From contig NZ_JALPRJ010000040.1 in the NCBI RefSeq assembly GCF_030464885.1, positions 19,833-83,832 on the forward strand: a stretch of DNA of 64,000 bases, given 5' to 3'. The position numbers and the translations under genes are program-made. The number at the start of each line of letters is the position of its first letter. Within the stretch, counting starts at the first letter, position 1. This stretch comes from Caballeronia sp. SEWSISQ10-4 2. Its GTDB lineage: Bacteria; Pseudomonadota; Gammaproteobacteria; Burkholderiales; Burkholderiaceae. The notes below the pieces were generated by a model. That model did no database searches. It had not been told where the DNA came from and saw nothing but the letters and a program-made list of their open reading frames with translations. Below, in pieces: positions 9,004 to 17,772 of the stretch.

Positions 9004-10374
9004 ATGAATCTTTCACTATCACGTTATTTTCGCGCGGCCTCGTCGCGTGCGACAGCTACCATCGGCGTATTGCTTTTACTTGCAGCCGGCGTTATTGCAA
9101 CCGCTTCGGCCGCCTACGCGGGGAGCGAAGAGTACTTCCCCTTGCAGAGTTATCGGGTCGGGCCGTACGCGGCCGGCGGCACGGGTTTCTTCGGCGGTTT
9201 CATCGACTACATGCAGCTCATCAATACCCGTGATGGCGGTGTGAACGGCGTCAAGCTGACCTGGAGCGAATGCGAAACCGAGTACGTGGTGGAGAAGGGC
9301 GTAGAGTGCTACGAGCGCCTCAAGGCTGGCCTCAACGGCGCGCCGGCGGCGGCCACCAATCCGCTTTCGGTCGGCATAGCGTATGCGACCCTCGATCGGT
9401 CGGCGGCGGACAAGCTGCCGCTCATCACGATCAATCATGGCCGCACGGACTCGACCGATGGTGCCGTTTTCCCCTACGTTTTTCCGCTGCAACTGAACCC
9501 GTACAGCGAAGTTTCCGCGATCATCAACTATATCGGGACGCAGTCGGGCGGGTTGCAGGGTTTGAAGGGCAAGAAGATCGTGGTGCTTTATCACGGCTCA
9601 CCCTATGGTCGCGAGACGATTCCCGTACTCGATACCCTCGCGAAGAAGTACGGCTTCGAACTGACGCAGATCGAAGTGCCGCATCCGGGTAACGAACAGG
9701 GTTCGCAGTGGCTGAATATTCACCGCATCAACCCTGACTGGGTCATCCTGCGCGGCTGGGGCGTGATGAATCCGGTGGCGCTCAAGTCCGCGCAGAAGGT
9801 CGGTTTTCCAGCGAATCACATCATCGGCAACATCTGGAGTAATTCGGAGGAAGACGTGCGTCCTGCCGGCGATGCTGCCAAGGGCTTCATCTCCATCACC
9901 ACGCATCCGTCGGGCACGAACTATCCCGTGCTCCAGGCTATCGATCAATACGTCGTCAAGCCCGGCAAGGGCAACCTCAATGACCCGGCGCGCTTCGGGA
10001 CGGTGTACTACAACCTCGGTGTCGTGAACGGCATTCTCAACGTCGAAGCATTGCGAGTCGCACAGGCGAAATACGGCAATAAGCCGCTGACGGGCGAACA
10101 GGTACGCTGGGGTTTCGAACACCTGGACCTCGACAACGCCCGCTTGAAACAGTTGGGCGCATTCGGGCTGGTACAGCCGCTCAAGCTGTCGTGCGCGGAC
10201 CACGAGGGCGGCGGTGCCGTACGCTTCCAGCAATGGGACGGCCAGCACTGGAAGGTGATCAGCGATTGGGTGCAGGCGGATCGCGCGCTGCTGCGTCCGA
10301 TCATCGAAAAATCGGCGAATGCGTACGCGAAAGAGAAGGGCATCACGCCGCGCGACTGCAGCAAGGATCTGTAG
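9004..10374 (+). CDS. Periplasmic substrate-binding protein, Liv-type
   Basis: A 456-residue secreted protein. A signal peptide is evident: positive start, hydrophobic core IGVLLLLAAGVIATASAAYA, cleavage after AYA-G near residue 39. The mature part is a type-1 periplasmic-binding fold (LQSYRVGPYAAGGTGFFGGF, GLKGKKIVVLYHGSPYGRET, PDWVILRGWGVMNPVALKSA). This larger class is usually found with Liv transporters for aromatic or other carboxylates rather than leucine. It sits between the permease genes and the second ATPase, 62 bp after livM. The ligand is unknown; the sfnG linkage suggests an organosulfur compound. Confidence 0.88.
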   Translation: MNLSLSRYFRAASSRATATIGVLLLLAAGVIATASAAYAGSEEYFPLQSYRVGPYAAGGTGFFGGFIDYMQLINTRDGGVNGVKLTWSECETEYVVEKGVECYERLKAGLNGAPAAATNPLSVGIAYATLDRSAADKLPLITINHGRTDSTDGAVFPYVFPLQLNPYSEVSAIINYIGTQSGGLQGLKGKKIVVLYHGSPYGRETIPVLDTLAKKYGFELTQIEVPHPGNEQGSQWLNIHRINPDWVILRGWGVMNPVALKSAQKVGFPANHIIGNIWSNSEEDVRPAGDAAKGFISITTHPSGTNYPVLQAIDQYVVKPGKGNLNDPARFGTVYYNLGVVNGILNVEALRVAQAKYGNKPLTGEQVRWGFEHLDLDNARLKQLGAFGLVQPLKLSCADHEGGGAVRFQQWDGQHWKVISDWVQADRALLRPIIEKSANAYAKEKGITPRDCSKDL

Positions 10375-10376
10375 CA

Positions 10377-11177
10377 ATGGCGGCCGGCACGGTTCTCGAT
10401 GTGGATGGCATCGCCGTCACCTATGGCGGACTTTTTCCGGCACTGCACGGGGTGTCGCTGAGCGTTCCGGATGGAGCCGTCGTCGCGTTGCTGGGCGGCA
10501 ACGGCGCGGGCAAGACGACTACGCTGAAGGCGATTTCGGCCCTGGTCGGCGCCGAGCGGGGTGAGTTGACCGCCGGGCGGATCGTGTATCGCGGCGAGGA
10601 CGTGACGCATGCCCACCCCTGGACGCTCGCGGAGGCCGGCCTCGTCCAGGTTCTGGAGGGGCGGCGTTGCTTCGCGCATTTATCGGTGGAAGAGAACCTG
10701 CGGATCGGCGCGTACGTTCGTCGTCCGGCCTGCCGCGAAGTCGAGGCAGGCCTTGACCGTATCTATGCCATTTTTCCGCGCTTGAAGGAGCGCCGCAAGT
10801 TGCCCGCGGGGTTGACGTCGGGCGGCGAGCAGCAGATGGTCGCGATTGGCCGTGCATTGATGGCGCGGCCATCGGTGATCCTGTTGGACGAACCTTCGAT
10901 GGGCCTCGCACCACAGATTGTCGAAGAGATCTTCGAGATCGTCGCGGGGCTTAATCGTGAGGAGGGGGTGAGCTTTCTGCTGGCTGAACAGAATGCGGCC
11001 ACCGCGCTGCGATACGCGACATACGGATATGTGCTCGAAGGCGGGCGTGTCGCGGCGCAGGGAACGCCGGCGGAACTCGAACAACTCGACGTGCTGACGG
11101 AGGCGTATCTAGGTGCGGTGAATGCGGCCGGTGGCGGCCGTGCAATCCGTCGCTCGTCACGCTTCGCACTGGCGTGA
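10377..11177 (+). CDS. Branched-chain-type ABC transporter ATPase, LivF class
   Basis: Second ATPase of the importer, 266 residues. It has Walker A GGNGAGKTTTLKAI, signature TSGGEQQMVAIGRALMARPS, Walker B VILLDEPSMGLAPQIVEEIF and the switch histidine position replaced in SFLLAEQNAATALRYA, as in LivF proteins. It starts two bases after the binding-protein stop and is the last gene of the sfnG operon. Directly downstream lies a scar of foreign fragments, so any native genes that followed may have been lost. Confidence 0.92.
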   Translation: MAAGTVLDVDGIAVTYGGLFPALHGVSLSVPDGAVVALLGGNGAGKTTTLKAISALVGAERGELTAGRIVYRGEDVTHAHPWTLAEAGLVQVLEGRRCFAHLSVEENLRIGAYVRRPACREVEAGLDRIYAIFPRLKERRKLPAGLTSGGEQQMVAIGRALMARPSVILLDEPSMGLAPQIVEEIFEIVAGLNREEGVSFLLAEQNAATALRYATYGYVLEGGRVAAQGTPAELEQLDVLTEAYLGAVNAAGGGRAIRRSSRFALA

Positions 11178-11185
11178 CGGCATAC

Positions 11186-11216
11186 CGAAATCAGCCCGGG
11201 AATCGTCGCTTCTAGT
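11186..11216. repeat. 31-bp direct repeat, copy 1 (scar)
   Basis: The 31 bases beginning CGAAATCAGCCCGGG and ending GCTTCTAGT are identical to 23368-23398 in the same orientation. Copy 2 lies inside an intact small Cys-rich gene (codons 31 to 41), whereas copy 1 has no such gene around it, so copy 1 is the derived one. Flanking bases diverge at once on both sides. It lies 8 bp after the livF stop and touches a lactonase remnant. Confidence 0.85.
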
Positions 11217-11315
11217 TCAACGCAGCGATCAAATCGCGATCTTTGCTGTCGATGCGGCCAGTGGCAAGCTCCGATTTACGGGAACCTACGTTGCGGTTGG
11301 CAGCCCATCGGATAT
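11217..11315 (+). pseudogene. Remnant of a lactonase (6-phosphogluconolactonase-like beta-propeller) C-terminus
   Basis: One forward frame reads QRSDQIAIFAVDAASGKLRF and then TGTYVAVGSPSDIAFA, which looks like the last blade of the seven-bladed lactonase family (pattern: S-D-x-I-x-x-F-x-V-D-x-x-T/S-G-x-L, then G-x-x-V-x-V-x-S-P). Nothing upstream supplies the other 300 or so residues, so only the 3' end of the gene survives. The C-terminal codons of the ABC ATPase on the other strand run through the same bases. Identification rests on pattern memory only. Confidence 0.55.
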
Positions 11316-12299
11316 CGCTTTCGCGTCTCCGGTCGTCACGGGAAAGTAGCACGCAACGCGCCGTCCAGATGCGAGCTCGTCGAGCTTGGGCACCTGCGTC
11401 ATACAAGCCCCGACGGCACGCGGGCAACGCGGGTGGAAGGCACAACCGGACGGCAAGCGCGTGGGCGAGGGTATTTCTCCCTCGATCTTCGACAGCCTGA
11501 TGCGAGCACCTGGATCCGGTACGGGGGAGGAGTCTCTGAGGACCCGGCTGTACGGATGCGCTGGCGTGTCCAATAACGGGCGCGTCGGGCCGCTCTCGAC
11601 GATACGTCCCAGATACATGACGCTGACCGTGTCGCAGAATTGGCGTACCACGCCCAGGTCGTGCGATACGAAGACGAACGACAGTCCGCGTTCCTTGCGC
11701 AATCTCGCGAGCAGATGAAGGATCTGCGCTTGCACCGATACGTCGAGCGCCGACACGGGCTCGTCGGCAATAATCAACTCGGGGTCGAGCACCAGTGCAC
11801 GGGCAATGCCGATGCGCTGGCGTTGACCGCCCGAGAATTCGTGCGGGTAACGGTCGAGCACATCGACTGGCAGGCCGACGTCGAGCAAAGTGTCTGCGAC
11901 CTTCTTGGCGATCGCGCGGGCGTTGCCCTGGCCGTGCACACGCAACGGTTCCTCGAGGGTCTGACGAACCGTGCGGCGTGGATTGAGTGACGCGTAGGGA
12001 TCCTGAAAGACGATCTGGATGCGTTGGCGCAGTGTGCGCATTTGCGCCGCGCTGGCGCGCCGCAGATCGATACCATCGAACACAATGGAACCGGAATCGG
12101 GTTCGATCAGGCGCAACAAGGTGCGCGCAACCGTCGATTTGCCACAACCGGATTCCCCGACCAGGCCCATCGAGCAGCCTCGCTCCACGGTGAACGACAC
12201 CTCATTCACGGCTCGTACCACTTGATGCGGCGCGCCGAACCGCCCACCGCCGCTGGCGAAATGCTTGATCAGTTTGTCTACGCGCAGGAGTTCACTCAT
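11286..12299 (-). CDS. Dipeptide-type ABC transporter ATPase, DppF class
   Basis: Cytoplasmic ATPase of 337 residues with Walker A GLVGESGCGKSTVARTLLRL, signature HEFSGGQRQRIGIARALVLD, Walker B LIIADEPVSALDVSVQAQIL, and the C-terminal oligopeptide domain with CAFHPRCPRAVGACM, whose cysteines in this family can hold an Fe-S cluster. The ATG at 12299 overlaps the DppD stop (ATGA). After the usual end near RRVACYFP the frame continues for about 16 codons antisense to the lactonase remnant, so the native C-terminus was probably altered by the rearrangement at this boundary. Last gene of the opine-like operon. Confidence 0.92.
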   Translation of the reverse strand: MSELLRVDKLIKHFASGGGRFGAPHQVVRAVNEVSFTVERGCSMGLVGESGCGKSTVARTLLRLIEPDSGSIVFDGIDLRRASAAQMRTLRQRIQIVFQDPYASLNPRRTVRQTLEEPLRVHGQGNARAIAKKVADTLLDVGLPVDVLDRYPHEFSGGQRQRIGIARALVLDPELIIADEPVSALDVSVQAQILHLLARLRKERGLSFVFVSHDLGVVRQFCDTVSVMYLGRIVESGPTRPLLDTPAHPYSRVLRDSSPVPDPGARIRLSKIEGEIPSPTRLPSGCAFHPRCPRAVGACMTQVPKLDELASGRRVACYFPVTTGDAKAISDGLPTAT

Positions 12300-13324
12300 A
12301 GCGAGGTTTCCAGGTTCATTCGCAACTGTTCCAGCCGCACGGGACAACGCACCATGTGGCCGGTGGCGCCGCCCAGTACCTGCTGCAAGACAGGGTGCTC
12401 GCGTTCGCATTGCGCCTGGCGAGACGGGCAGCGCGGCGCGAATGCGCACCCGGGCGGCATCGCCGCGAGCGTGGGCGCCTGGCCCGGGATAGCCAGGAAC
12501 TCGTCGGTGTCGAGATCCACGCGCGGCATCGCGCGCAGCAGCGCTTGCGTGTAGGGATGCGTGGGCTGCGCGAACAGCGCATCGACGTCGGCCAGTTCGA
12601 CCACTTCGCCGGCGTACATGACTGCCACGCGGTCCGCGATTTGTGCGACGACGCCCAGGTTATGCGTGATGAACAGGATCGACATGCCATGCGCCGCCTG
12701 TAACTGCGCGAGCAGCGCCAGTATCTGCGCTTGTACGGTGACGTCCAGGGCGGTGGTCGGTTCGTCGGCCACGAGCAGCTTAGGCTTGGACGCGAGTGCC
12801 ATGGCGATCATGACACGCTGGCGCATGCCACCCGAGAACTGGTGCGGATAATCGTCGAGACGATTGTCCGCACCTGGAATACCGACTTCCCGCAATGCCT
12901 CCAGTGCCTGCAGGCGTGCTTCTGAATAAGAGGTGGCATGGTGCTGGCGGATGGCTTCGACAATCTGGTCGCCGACCGTCATCGTCGGGTTCAACGAGGT
13001 CATCGGTTCCTGGAAAATCATGGCGATGTCGTTGCCGCGCACGTGCGACATCTGCGCTTCCGACAACGTCGACAGGTCGCGACCCGCAAGCAGTATGTGA
13101 CCGCCGGCGTGGCGCGCGCCGGCACCCGGCAGCAACTTCAGGATGGATAGCGCGGTAACGCTTTTGCCGCTGCCCGACTCCCCGACGAGTGCCACTGTCT
13201 CGTTGCGAGCCACGGATAACGATACCCCGCGCACAGCTGCGTGCCATTGTTTGCGGATGCGGAATTCAGTGCGCAGTTCGCGAATCTCGAGAACGGCTGG
13301 ATCCTGTGTCATCGTCTGTGTCAC
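12296..13324 (-). CDS. Dipeptide-type ABC transporter ATPase, DppD class
   Basis: ATPase of 342 residues: Walker A ALVGESGSGKSVTALSILKL, signature HQFSGGMRQRVMIAMALASK, Walker B LLVADEPTTALDVTVQAQIL, and the C-terminal CAFAPRCPSRQAQCEREHPV motif. A GTG at 13324 overlaps the upstream TGA (GTGA) and gives VTQTMTQDPAVLEI; an ATG four codons later (13312) is an equally possible start. Its own stop overlaps the DppF ATG. Confidence 0.92.
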   Translation of the reverse strand: MTQTMTQDPAVLEIRELRTEFRIRKQWHAAVRGVSLSVARNETVALVGESGSGKSVTALSILKLLPGAGARHAGGHILLAGRDLSTLSEAQMSHVRGNDIAMIFQEPMTSLNPTMTVGDQIVEAIRQHHATSYSEARLQALEALREVGIPGADNRLDDYPHQFSGGMRQRVMIAMALASKPKLLVADEPTTALDVTVQAQILALLAQLQAAHGMSILFITHNLGVVAQIADRVAVMYAGEVVELADVDALFAQPTHPYTQALLRAMPRVDLDTDEFLAIPGQAPTLAAMPPGCAFAPRCPSRQAQCEREHPVLQQVLGGATGHMVRCPVRLEQLRMNLETSL

Positions 13325-14208
13325 CGCTTCTCTCCGCGCAGTTTGGGATCGAGCGCGTCGCGCAAGGCATCGCCCAACAGGTTTAGGGCCAGTACCGTGA
13401 GCAGGATGGCCACGCAGGGGAAAACGATCAGCCACCAGGCGTCGAGAATATTGTTGAAGCCTTCCCGGATCATGCTGCCCCAGGTCGCAATCGGCGGCGG
13501 CACGCCGAGGCCGATGAAGCTGAGCGAGGCTTCGGTGCGGATCGCCGCGGCCATCCACAGCGAGGCCAGCACGATCACGTCCGAGGCCATGTTGGGCAGG
13601 ATGTGCACCCCCATCAGGCGCATCGGTCCGAAGCCTAAGGCACGGCCTGCCTCGATAAAATCTCGCTGCTTGAGCGCGATTGTCGGTGCGCGCGCAATCC
13701 GCACGAACGGCGCGATTTCGGTGATCGCGATCGCCACGATCAGATTCTCGAGACTGGCGCCGAGCATGGCCGCCACCATCAGTCCGAGCAACAGCGTGGG
13801 AAACGACAGGAGTACATCGACCAGCCCCATCACCAACTGATCGAACCAGCCGCCCAGGTAGCCGGCCAGTATGCCGAGCGCGGAACCAATCAGCATGGCG
13901 ATCAAGACCGCGAGAAAGCCTACCAGGAGCGAAATGCGGGCACCATAGATCAGGCGCGAGAGCACATCGCGGCCATAGCTGTCGGTGCCCAGCCAGAAAT
14001 CAGCAGATGGCGGATCCAGCCGATAAGCAATGTTCTGCTGAAGCGGATCGTGGGGCGCGAGCCAGGGGGCGAATACCGCCGCCAGGACGATTATCAGCAA
14101 CAGGGTCACGCCTATCCAGGCGACACGATTGCTGAGGAGTGCACGCCATAGACTGTCGGGCGGGGTGGCGGGAACTGTGGGCGGGGCCGAAGGCGAGAGC
14201 GTGCTCAT
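13321..14208 (-). CDS. Dipeptide-type ABC transporter permease, DppC class
   Basis: Inner-membrane permease of 295 residues with the DppC-type periplasmic loop after the first helix (PHDPLQQNIAYRLDPPSADF, then WLGTDSYGRDVLSRLIYGAR), five further membrane segments and the coupling motif FIEAGRALGFGPMRLMGVHI. The C-terminus LLGDALRDALDPKLR is the family ending. Its ATG overlaps the DppB stop, and it is translationally coupled on both sides. Confidence 0.93.
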   Translation of the reverse strand: MSTLSPSAPPTVPATPPDSLWRALLSNRVAWIGVTLLLIIVLAAVFAPWLAPHDPLQQNIAYRLDPPSADFWLGTDSYGRDVLSRLIYGARISLLVGFLAVLIAMLIGSALGILAGYLGGWFDQLVMGLVDVLLSFPTLLLGLMVAAMLGASLENLIVAIAITEIAPFVRIARAPTIALKQRDFIEAGRALGFGPMRLMGVHILPNMASDVIVLASLWMAAAIRTEASLSFIGLGVPPPIATWGSMIREGFNNILDAWWLIVFPCVAILLTVLALNLLGDALRDALDPKLRGEKR

Positions 14209-15146
14209 TTGTATTTCACTCGAGGGTCGACCCACCCGTAGGCGAGGTCAGTCAACAGGTTCACGATGATCACGCAGGCAGCGAACACGATCATCAGGCC
14301 TTGCAGCAGGGTATAGTCGCGCGCGTTCAAGGCGCCCAGAATCAACTTGCCCAGGCCGGGCCGGTTGAAGACGATTTCGGTGAGAACCGAGTTGCCGATC
14401 AGGGTGCCGAAATACAGGCCGACCACCGTGAGAATGGGAATCAGCGCGTTGCGTAAGCCGTGGCGCAAGATCAGTTGGCTCGGGCGCAGCCCTTTGGCGC
14501 GTGCCGTGCGGATGTAGTCTTCGCTGAGCACGCTCAACATCGACGAGCGGGCGACCCGGGTGACGTAGGCTGTCATGATCAAACCCAGGTTGAAGGCCGG
14601 CAGCACCAGGCCACGCCATTGGCTCCACGGGTTACCTGAAGTCGTGCTGCCGATGACCGGGAACCAGTTCAGCTCGATGGCGAACACCAGCAGCATCAGA
14701 ATCCCGGACACGAACGCGGGAAACGACAGGCCCGCCAGCGACAGGAAGCGACTCACGTAGTCGGGCCAGGCATCGCGCCGCAGCGCGGCCCAGATCCCCA
14801 GCGGCAGACCGAGGCCGATGCCGATGACAATGGCGGCGAAGCTCAACTGCAGGGTCCATGGCAGCACCTCGGCGACCTCTCGCAGAACACTCCGGCCGTT
14901 CGACAGGGAGTAACCGAAATTGCCCGTTAGCGCGTCACTCAGAAAATTCAAGTACTGCGTATGAAGCGGGAGGTTCAAGCCCAAGTGGGTGCGCAGCGCC
15001 GACAGAGCCGCGGCACTGGCCTGGTCGCCGAGCATGGCGGCGGCGGGGTCACCCGGTACCAGCCGCACCAGCACGAATACCGCGGTCAGCATTGCCAGCA
15101 GCGTGGGAATGGCGAGCAGGAGGCGTTTAACGGTGTAGCGCATCAT
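14205..15146 (-). CDS. Dipeptide-type ABC transporter permease, DppB class
   Basis: Inner-membrane permease of 313 residues. DppB hallmarks are LLLAIPTLLAMLTAVFVLVR at the N-terminus, the RLVPGDPAAAMLG loop, the EDYIRTARAKGLRPSQLILR coupling helix, and ALNARDYTLLQGLMIVFAAC near the end. The start codon overlaps the stop of the FAD oxidase upstream (ATGA), tying import to oxidation in one transcript. A second Met follows directly. Confidence 0.93.
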   Translation of the reverse strand: MMRYTVKRLLLAIPTLLAMLTAVFVLVRLVPGDPAAAMLGDQASAAALSALRTHLGLNLPLHTQYLNFLSDALTGNFGYSLSNGRSVLREVAEVLPWTLQLSFAAIVIGIGLGLPLGIWAALRRDAWPDYVSRFLSLAGLSFPAFVSGILMLLVFAIELNWFPVIGSTTSGNPWSQWRGLVLPAFNLGLIMTAYVTRVARSSMLSVLSEDYIRTARAKGLRPSQLILRHGLRNALIPILTVVGLYFGTLIGNSVLTEIVFNRPGLGKLILGALNARDYTLLQGLMIVFAACVIIVNLLTDLAYGWVDPRVKYK

Positions 15147-16363
15147 GCTGCGACCTCCGCTGGCGGTGTGGCCGTCAAGCGTCGCGCGTTCAGGGCGCCG
15201 ATGGCGCGCCGCGTCGAACCGCTGACGATCAGATCCGTCAGCGCAGCGCCCACGACGGGCACCAACTGGAATCCGTGACCCGAATAACCGAAGGCATGGA
15301 AGACCCCCGGCGCGTTCACCGCGGCCCCGATGACGGGCAGCAGGTCCTCTGTTTTTGCCTCCAGGCCCGACCAGACACGCACGATGTGAATATCGCGTAC
15401 GCAGGGGAATAGATCGGTTGCCGCCCGGGCGCCTTTGGACAGGACACCCATTCGTACGACCGAGGTTTCGGCGTCCAAATTGGGGATTCCCTGCAAGCCG
15501 CCGCCGATAACCAGCGTGCCCTGATCCGACTGCTTGAAAGACAGGGAGCGCCCCATGATCGATACCACTGGTTCAATCATGGGGGCCAGCCGTTCCGAGA
15601 CGATCATCATGGAAGCCTTTGTATCAAGCGGAATGTCATCGCCCACCATCGCCGCGATGCGTCCGGACCAGGCGCCTGCCGCGTTGATCACGAACGGCAC
15701 GACGAGGGTGCTGGTTTGCCCGCGGCCATGATCGCGGCTCTGATCACGACCAAGCGCTTGGCCGCCGCCCCGTTCGCCGTCGGTGACTGCCGCACCATCC
15801 ATCTCGATGGACCAATCCTGGCCACGCCGCTCGATGCGCCGCACGCCGCATCCTTCGCGGATCACGACGCCGGTTGCCTGCGCGCTGCGCCGGAAGGCTG
15901 CGAGGGTGCGGTGCGGATCCGCCGCGCCATTGTCAGGTGCAATCGATGCGCCGATGCAATGCCGGCTGATCGCCGGGACCCGCCTGCGCAGCTCTCGGGC
16001 ATCGATGATTGCTTCGTGCGTATAGCCCAAGCCGTTCAGCCTGGAAACGCGCTCCTCGAGTTTGGACAAGATGCCGGGCTGTTCCGCCACGCAGATCTGG
16101 CCATGTGCGTGGAAGCCGCAGTCATCGCCGACCAGTGAACCGATGTTGTGCCACATCTCCATCGATTCGAGCGCCAGATCCAGTTCGCCCAGATCGCGGT
16201 TGAGCGTGCGCACGCCCGCGGCGGACGCCCCGGACGCGTGCCTCCCGACCCACGCCCGTTCGAGCACGACGACGCGTTTTCCCGCTCGGCCGAGGTGCAG
16301 GGCCGCCGACAGGCCGTGCAGGCCACCACCGATCACGGCGACATCGAAGACGGCGCTGGTCAT
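15143..16363 (-). CDS. DAO-type FAD-dependent oxidoreductase (OoxB/HcnC-like), second copy
   Basis: FAD enzyme of 406 residues in the D-amino acid oxidase/glycine oxidase superfamily. The FAD-binding Rossmann motif is VAVIGGGLHGLSAALHLG at residues 7 to 24, followed by ERAWVGRHASGASAAGVRTL; the C-terminal FAD contact is HAFGYSGHGFQLVPVVG. Such proteins are the substrate-oxidising subunit of octopine/nopaline oxidases, HcnABC and hydroxyproline dehydrogenases, working with an HcnB-type subunit like the one encoded just upstream. A Gly/Asp/Arg-rich stretch (DGERGGGQALGRDQSRDHGR) looks like a low-complexity insertion. Its 5' and 3' ends overlap both neighbours. The substrate is likely a secondary amine such as an opine or N-alkyl amino acid. 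Confidence 0.85.
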   Translation of the reverse strand: MTSAVFDVAVIGGGLHGLSAALHLGRAGKRVVVLERAWVGRHASGASAAGVRTLNRDLGELDLALESMEMWHNIGSLVGDDCGFHAHGQICVAEQPGILSKLEERVSRLNGLGYTHEAIIDARELRRRVPAISRHCIGASIAPDNGAADPHRTLAAFRRSAQATGVVIREGCGVRRIERRGQDWSIEMDGAAVTDGERGGGQALGRDQSRDHGRGQTSTLVVPFVINAAGAWSGRIAAMVGDDIPLDTKASMMIVSERLAPMIEPVVSIMGRSLSFKQSDQGTLVIGGGLQGIPNLDAETSVVRMGVLSKGARAATDLFPCVRDIHIVRVWSGLEAKTEDLLPVIGAAVNAPGVFHAFGYSGHGFQLVPVVGAALTDLIVSGSTRRAIGALNARRLTATPPAEVAA

Positions 16364-17772
16364 GCTGCGTGGCTCCCTGCATCGCTCCCACTATCCAGGG
16401 ACGCCAACTCGCCCAGGGTCAATGGCTTGAGAGGGGGCCGGATGCGGTAAAACCCGATTTCCTCGACCGGCTTCCCGTGCGCCGCAGCGAGAATGTGCGC
16501 GACCGTGTAGCCGCACTGCCGGCCCTGGCACGGTCCCATTCCCGCACGCGTAAATGCCTTGATCTGATTCGGGCCCGGCTGGCCGATTTTGGCGGCCGCG
16601 CGGATCTGGCCAGCGGTCAATTCCTCGCAACGGCACACCATCGTGTCGTCCGTCGGTGCGAACAGTTCCGCGCGAGGCGGGTACAAGGCGTCGAGCACCG
16701 GGCGAATTGACAGTTCCGTTGCCAGTCGCCGGCGCATGGGCTCGGCGAGGCGTCGCGCCGCATCGTCCTGCAACTTGCCGGCGCGCATCGCGATACCGAG
16801 TGCTGCCAGGTCGCCGCGCGTGCGGGCGGCATGCGCGCCACCGATGCCTGCGCCATCGCCAGCCAAAAAAATCCCGGGCTTGCTCGTCTGGCCCCACTCG
16901 TCGAGCGTCGGCGCGAGACAGAATTGAGCGGCGCTCCAGACGTGTTCGCAACCGAGTGCTTGCGTCATATGGATCGACGGAACCACGCCCTCGTGTATCA
17001 GCAAGAGCTCGGCCGCGACGCGTTGCGACTGTCCGTCGGCGGTTTGATAAACGAGATGCTCCAGGCGCTGGTCGCCCTGTGCACGCAGTTGCGTGACGCC
17101 GCGGATGATGGGAAAGCCGGCACGTCGCAACTCACGTGTCCAGCCCAGACCTTTGAGTATGTCTTTCCAGGCGTGGCGTGCGCTCGCCACATGCGGCAGG
17201 GCACGCCGCCAACCATCAGCGGGCGCGGTGTCCAGCCAACCGGCGATGCTGCCGCCGGCGCGCAGCAACTGCACCATGTAAAGCAGGGCGAGGGGCCCGC
17301 TGCCCGCGATCCATGGCGGGTTTTGTGGAATCTCGCGCGCGGTCTTCAGGAGGATCTGGGCCGCGCCCACCGTCAGCACACCGGGCAAGGTCCAGCCCGG
17401 AAAAGGAGCGGGCCGTTCCTGCGCGCCGGTGGCTAGCAGCACATTGGCGGCTTGCACGCATTCCGCCTGTTGCGCGCGGCTCATGTAGACCTGCCAGCCA
17501 GGCTCGATTTGCCACACCTGGGTGCCGGGTTCGTAGACGGCGCCGCTCGCCCGGAATGCTTGCGCGAGCGGCAGGCCGGCAGCATATTCGTCGCCCAGTA
17601 ATTTGCCGGTACTGGTGTCGGCCCGGGTTTCGATCGCGCGCCAGATCTGGCCGCCCGGCGCGTGTTGATCATCCACCACCAACACGCTCAAGCCCAGGCA
17701 GCGGGCCCGCAGCGCCGCGCTCATGCCCGCTGGGCCAGCGCCGATGATCAGTAAGTCGACGGCGCGGTTCAT
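16360..17772 (-). CDS. OoxA/HcnB-type FAD/NAD-binding subunit with BFD-like [2Fe-2S] domain
   Basis: A 470-residue subunit with two dinucleotide-binding regions: LLIIGAGPAGMSAALRARCL at the N-terminus and a central domain (GVLTVGAAQILLKTAREIPQ, PWIAGSGPLALLYMVQLL), then the FAD contact GIFLAGDGAGIGGAHAA. The C-terminal BFD-like domain carries the four cysteines for a [2Fe-2S] cluster: MVCRCEELTAGQI and GMGPCQGRQCGYTV. This architecture is the alpha subunit of opine oxidases, hydrogen cyanide synthase and D-hydroxyproline dehydrogenase, passing electrons between the DAO subunit and the small ferredoxin subunit. It overlaps genes on both sides by ATGA. Confidence 0.88.
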   Translation of the reverse strand: MNRAVDLLIIGAGPAGMSAALRARCLGLSVLVVDDQHAPGGQIWRAIETRADTSTGKLLGDEYAAGLPLAQAFRASGAVYEPGTQVWQIEPGWQVYMSRAQQAECVQAANVLLATGAQERPAPFPGWTLPGVLTVGAAQILLKTAREIPQNPPWIAGSGPLALLYMVQLLRAGGSIAGWLDTAPADGWRRALPHVASARHAWKDILKGLGWTRELRRAGFPIIRGVTQLRAQGDQRLEHLVYQTADGQSQRVAAELLLIHEGVVPSIHMTQALGCEHVWSAAQFCLAPTLDEWGQTSKPGIFLAGDGAGIGGAHAARTRGDLAALGIAMRAGKLQDDAARRLAEPMRRRLATELSIRPVLDALYPPRAELFAPTDDTMVCRCEELTAGQIRAAAKIGQPGPNQIKAFTRAGMGPCQGRQCGYTVAHILAAAHGKPVEEIGFYRIRPPLKPLTLGELASLDSGSDAGSHAA

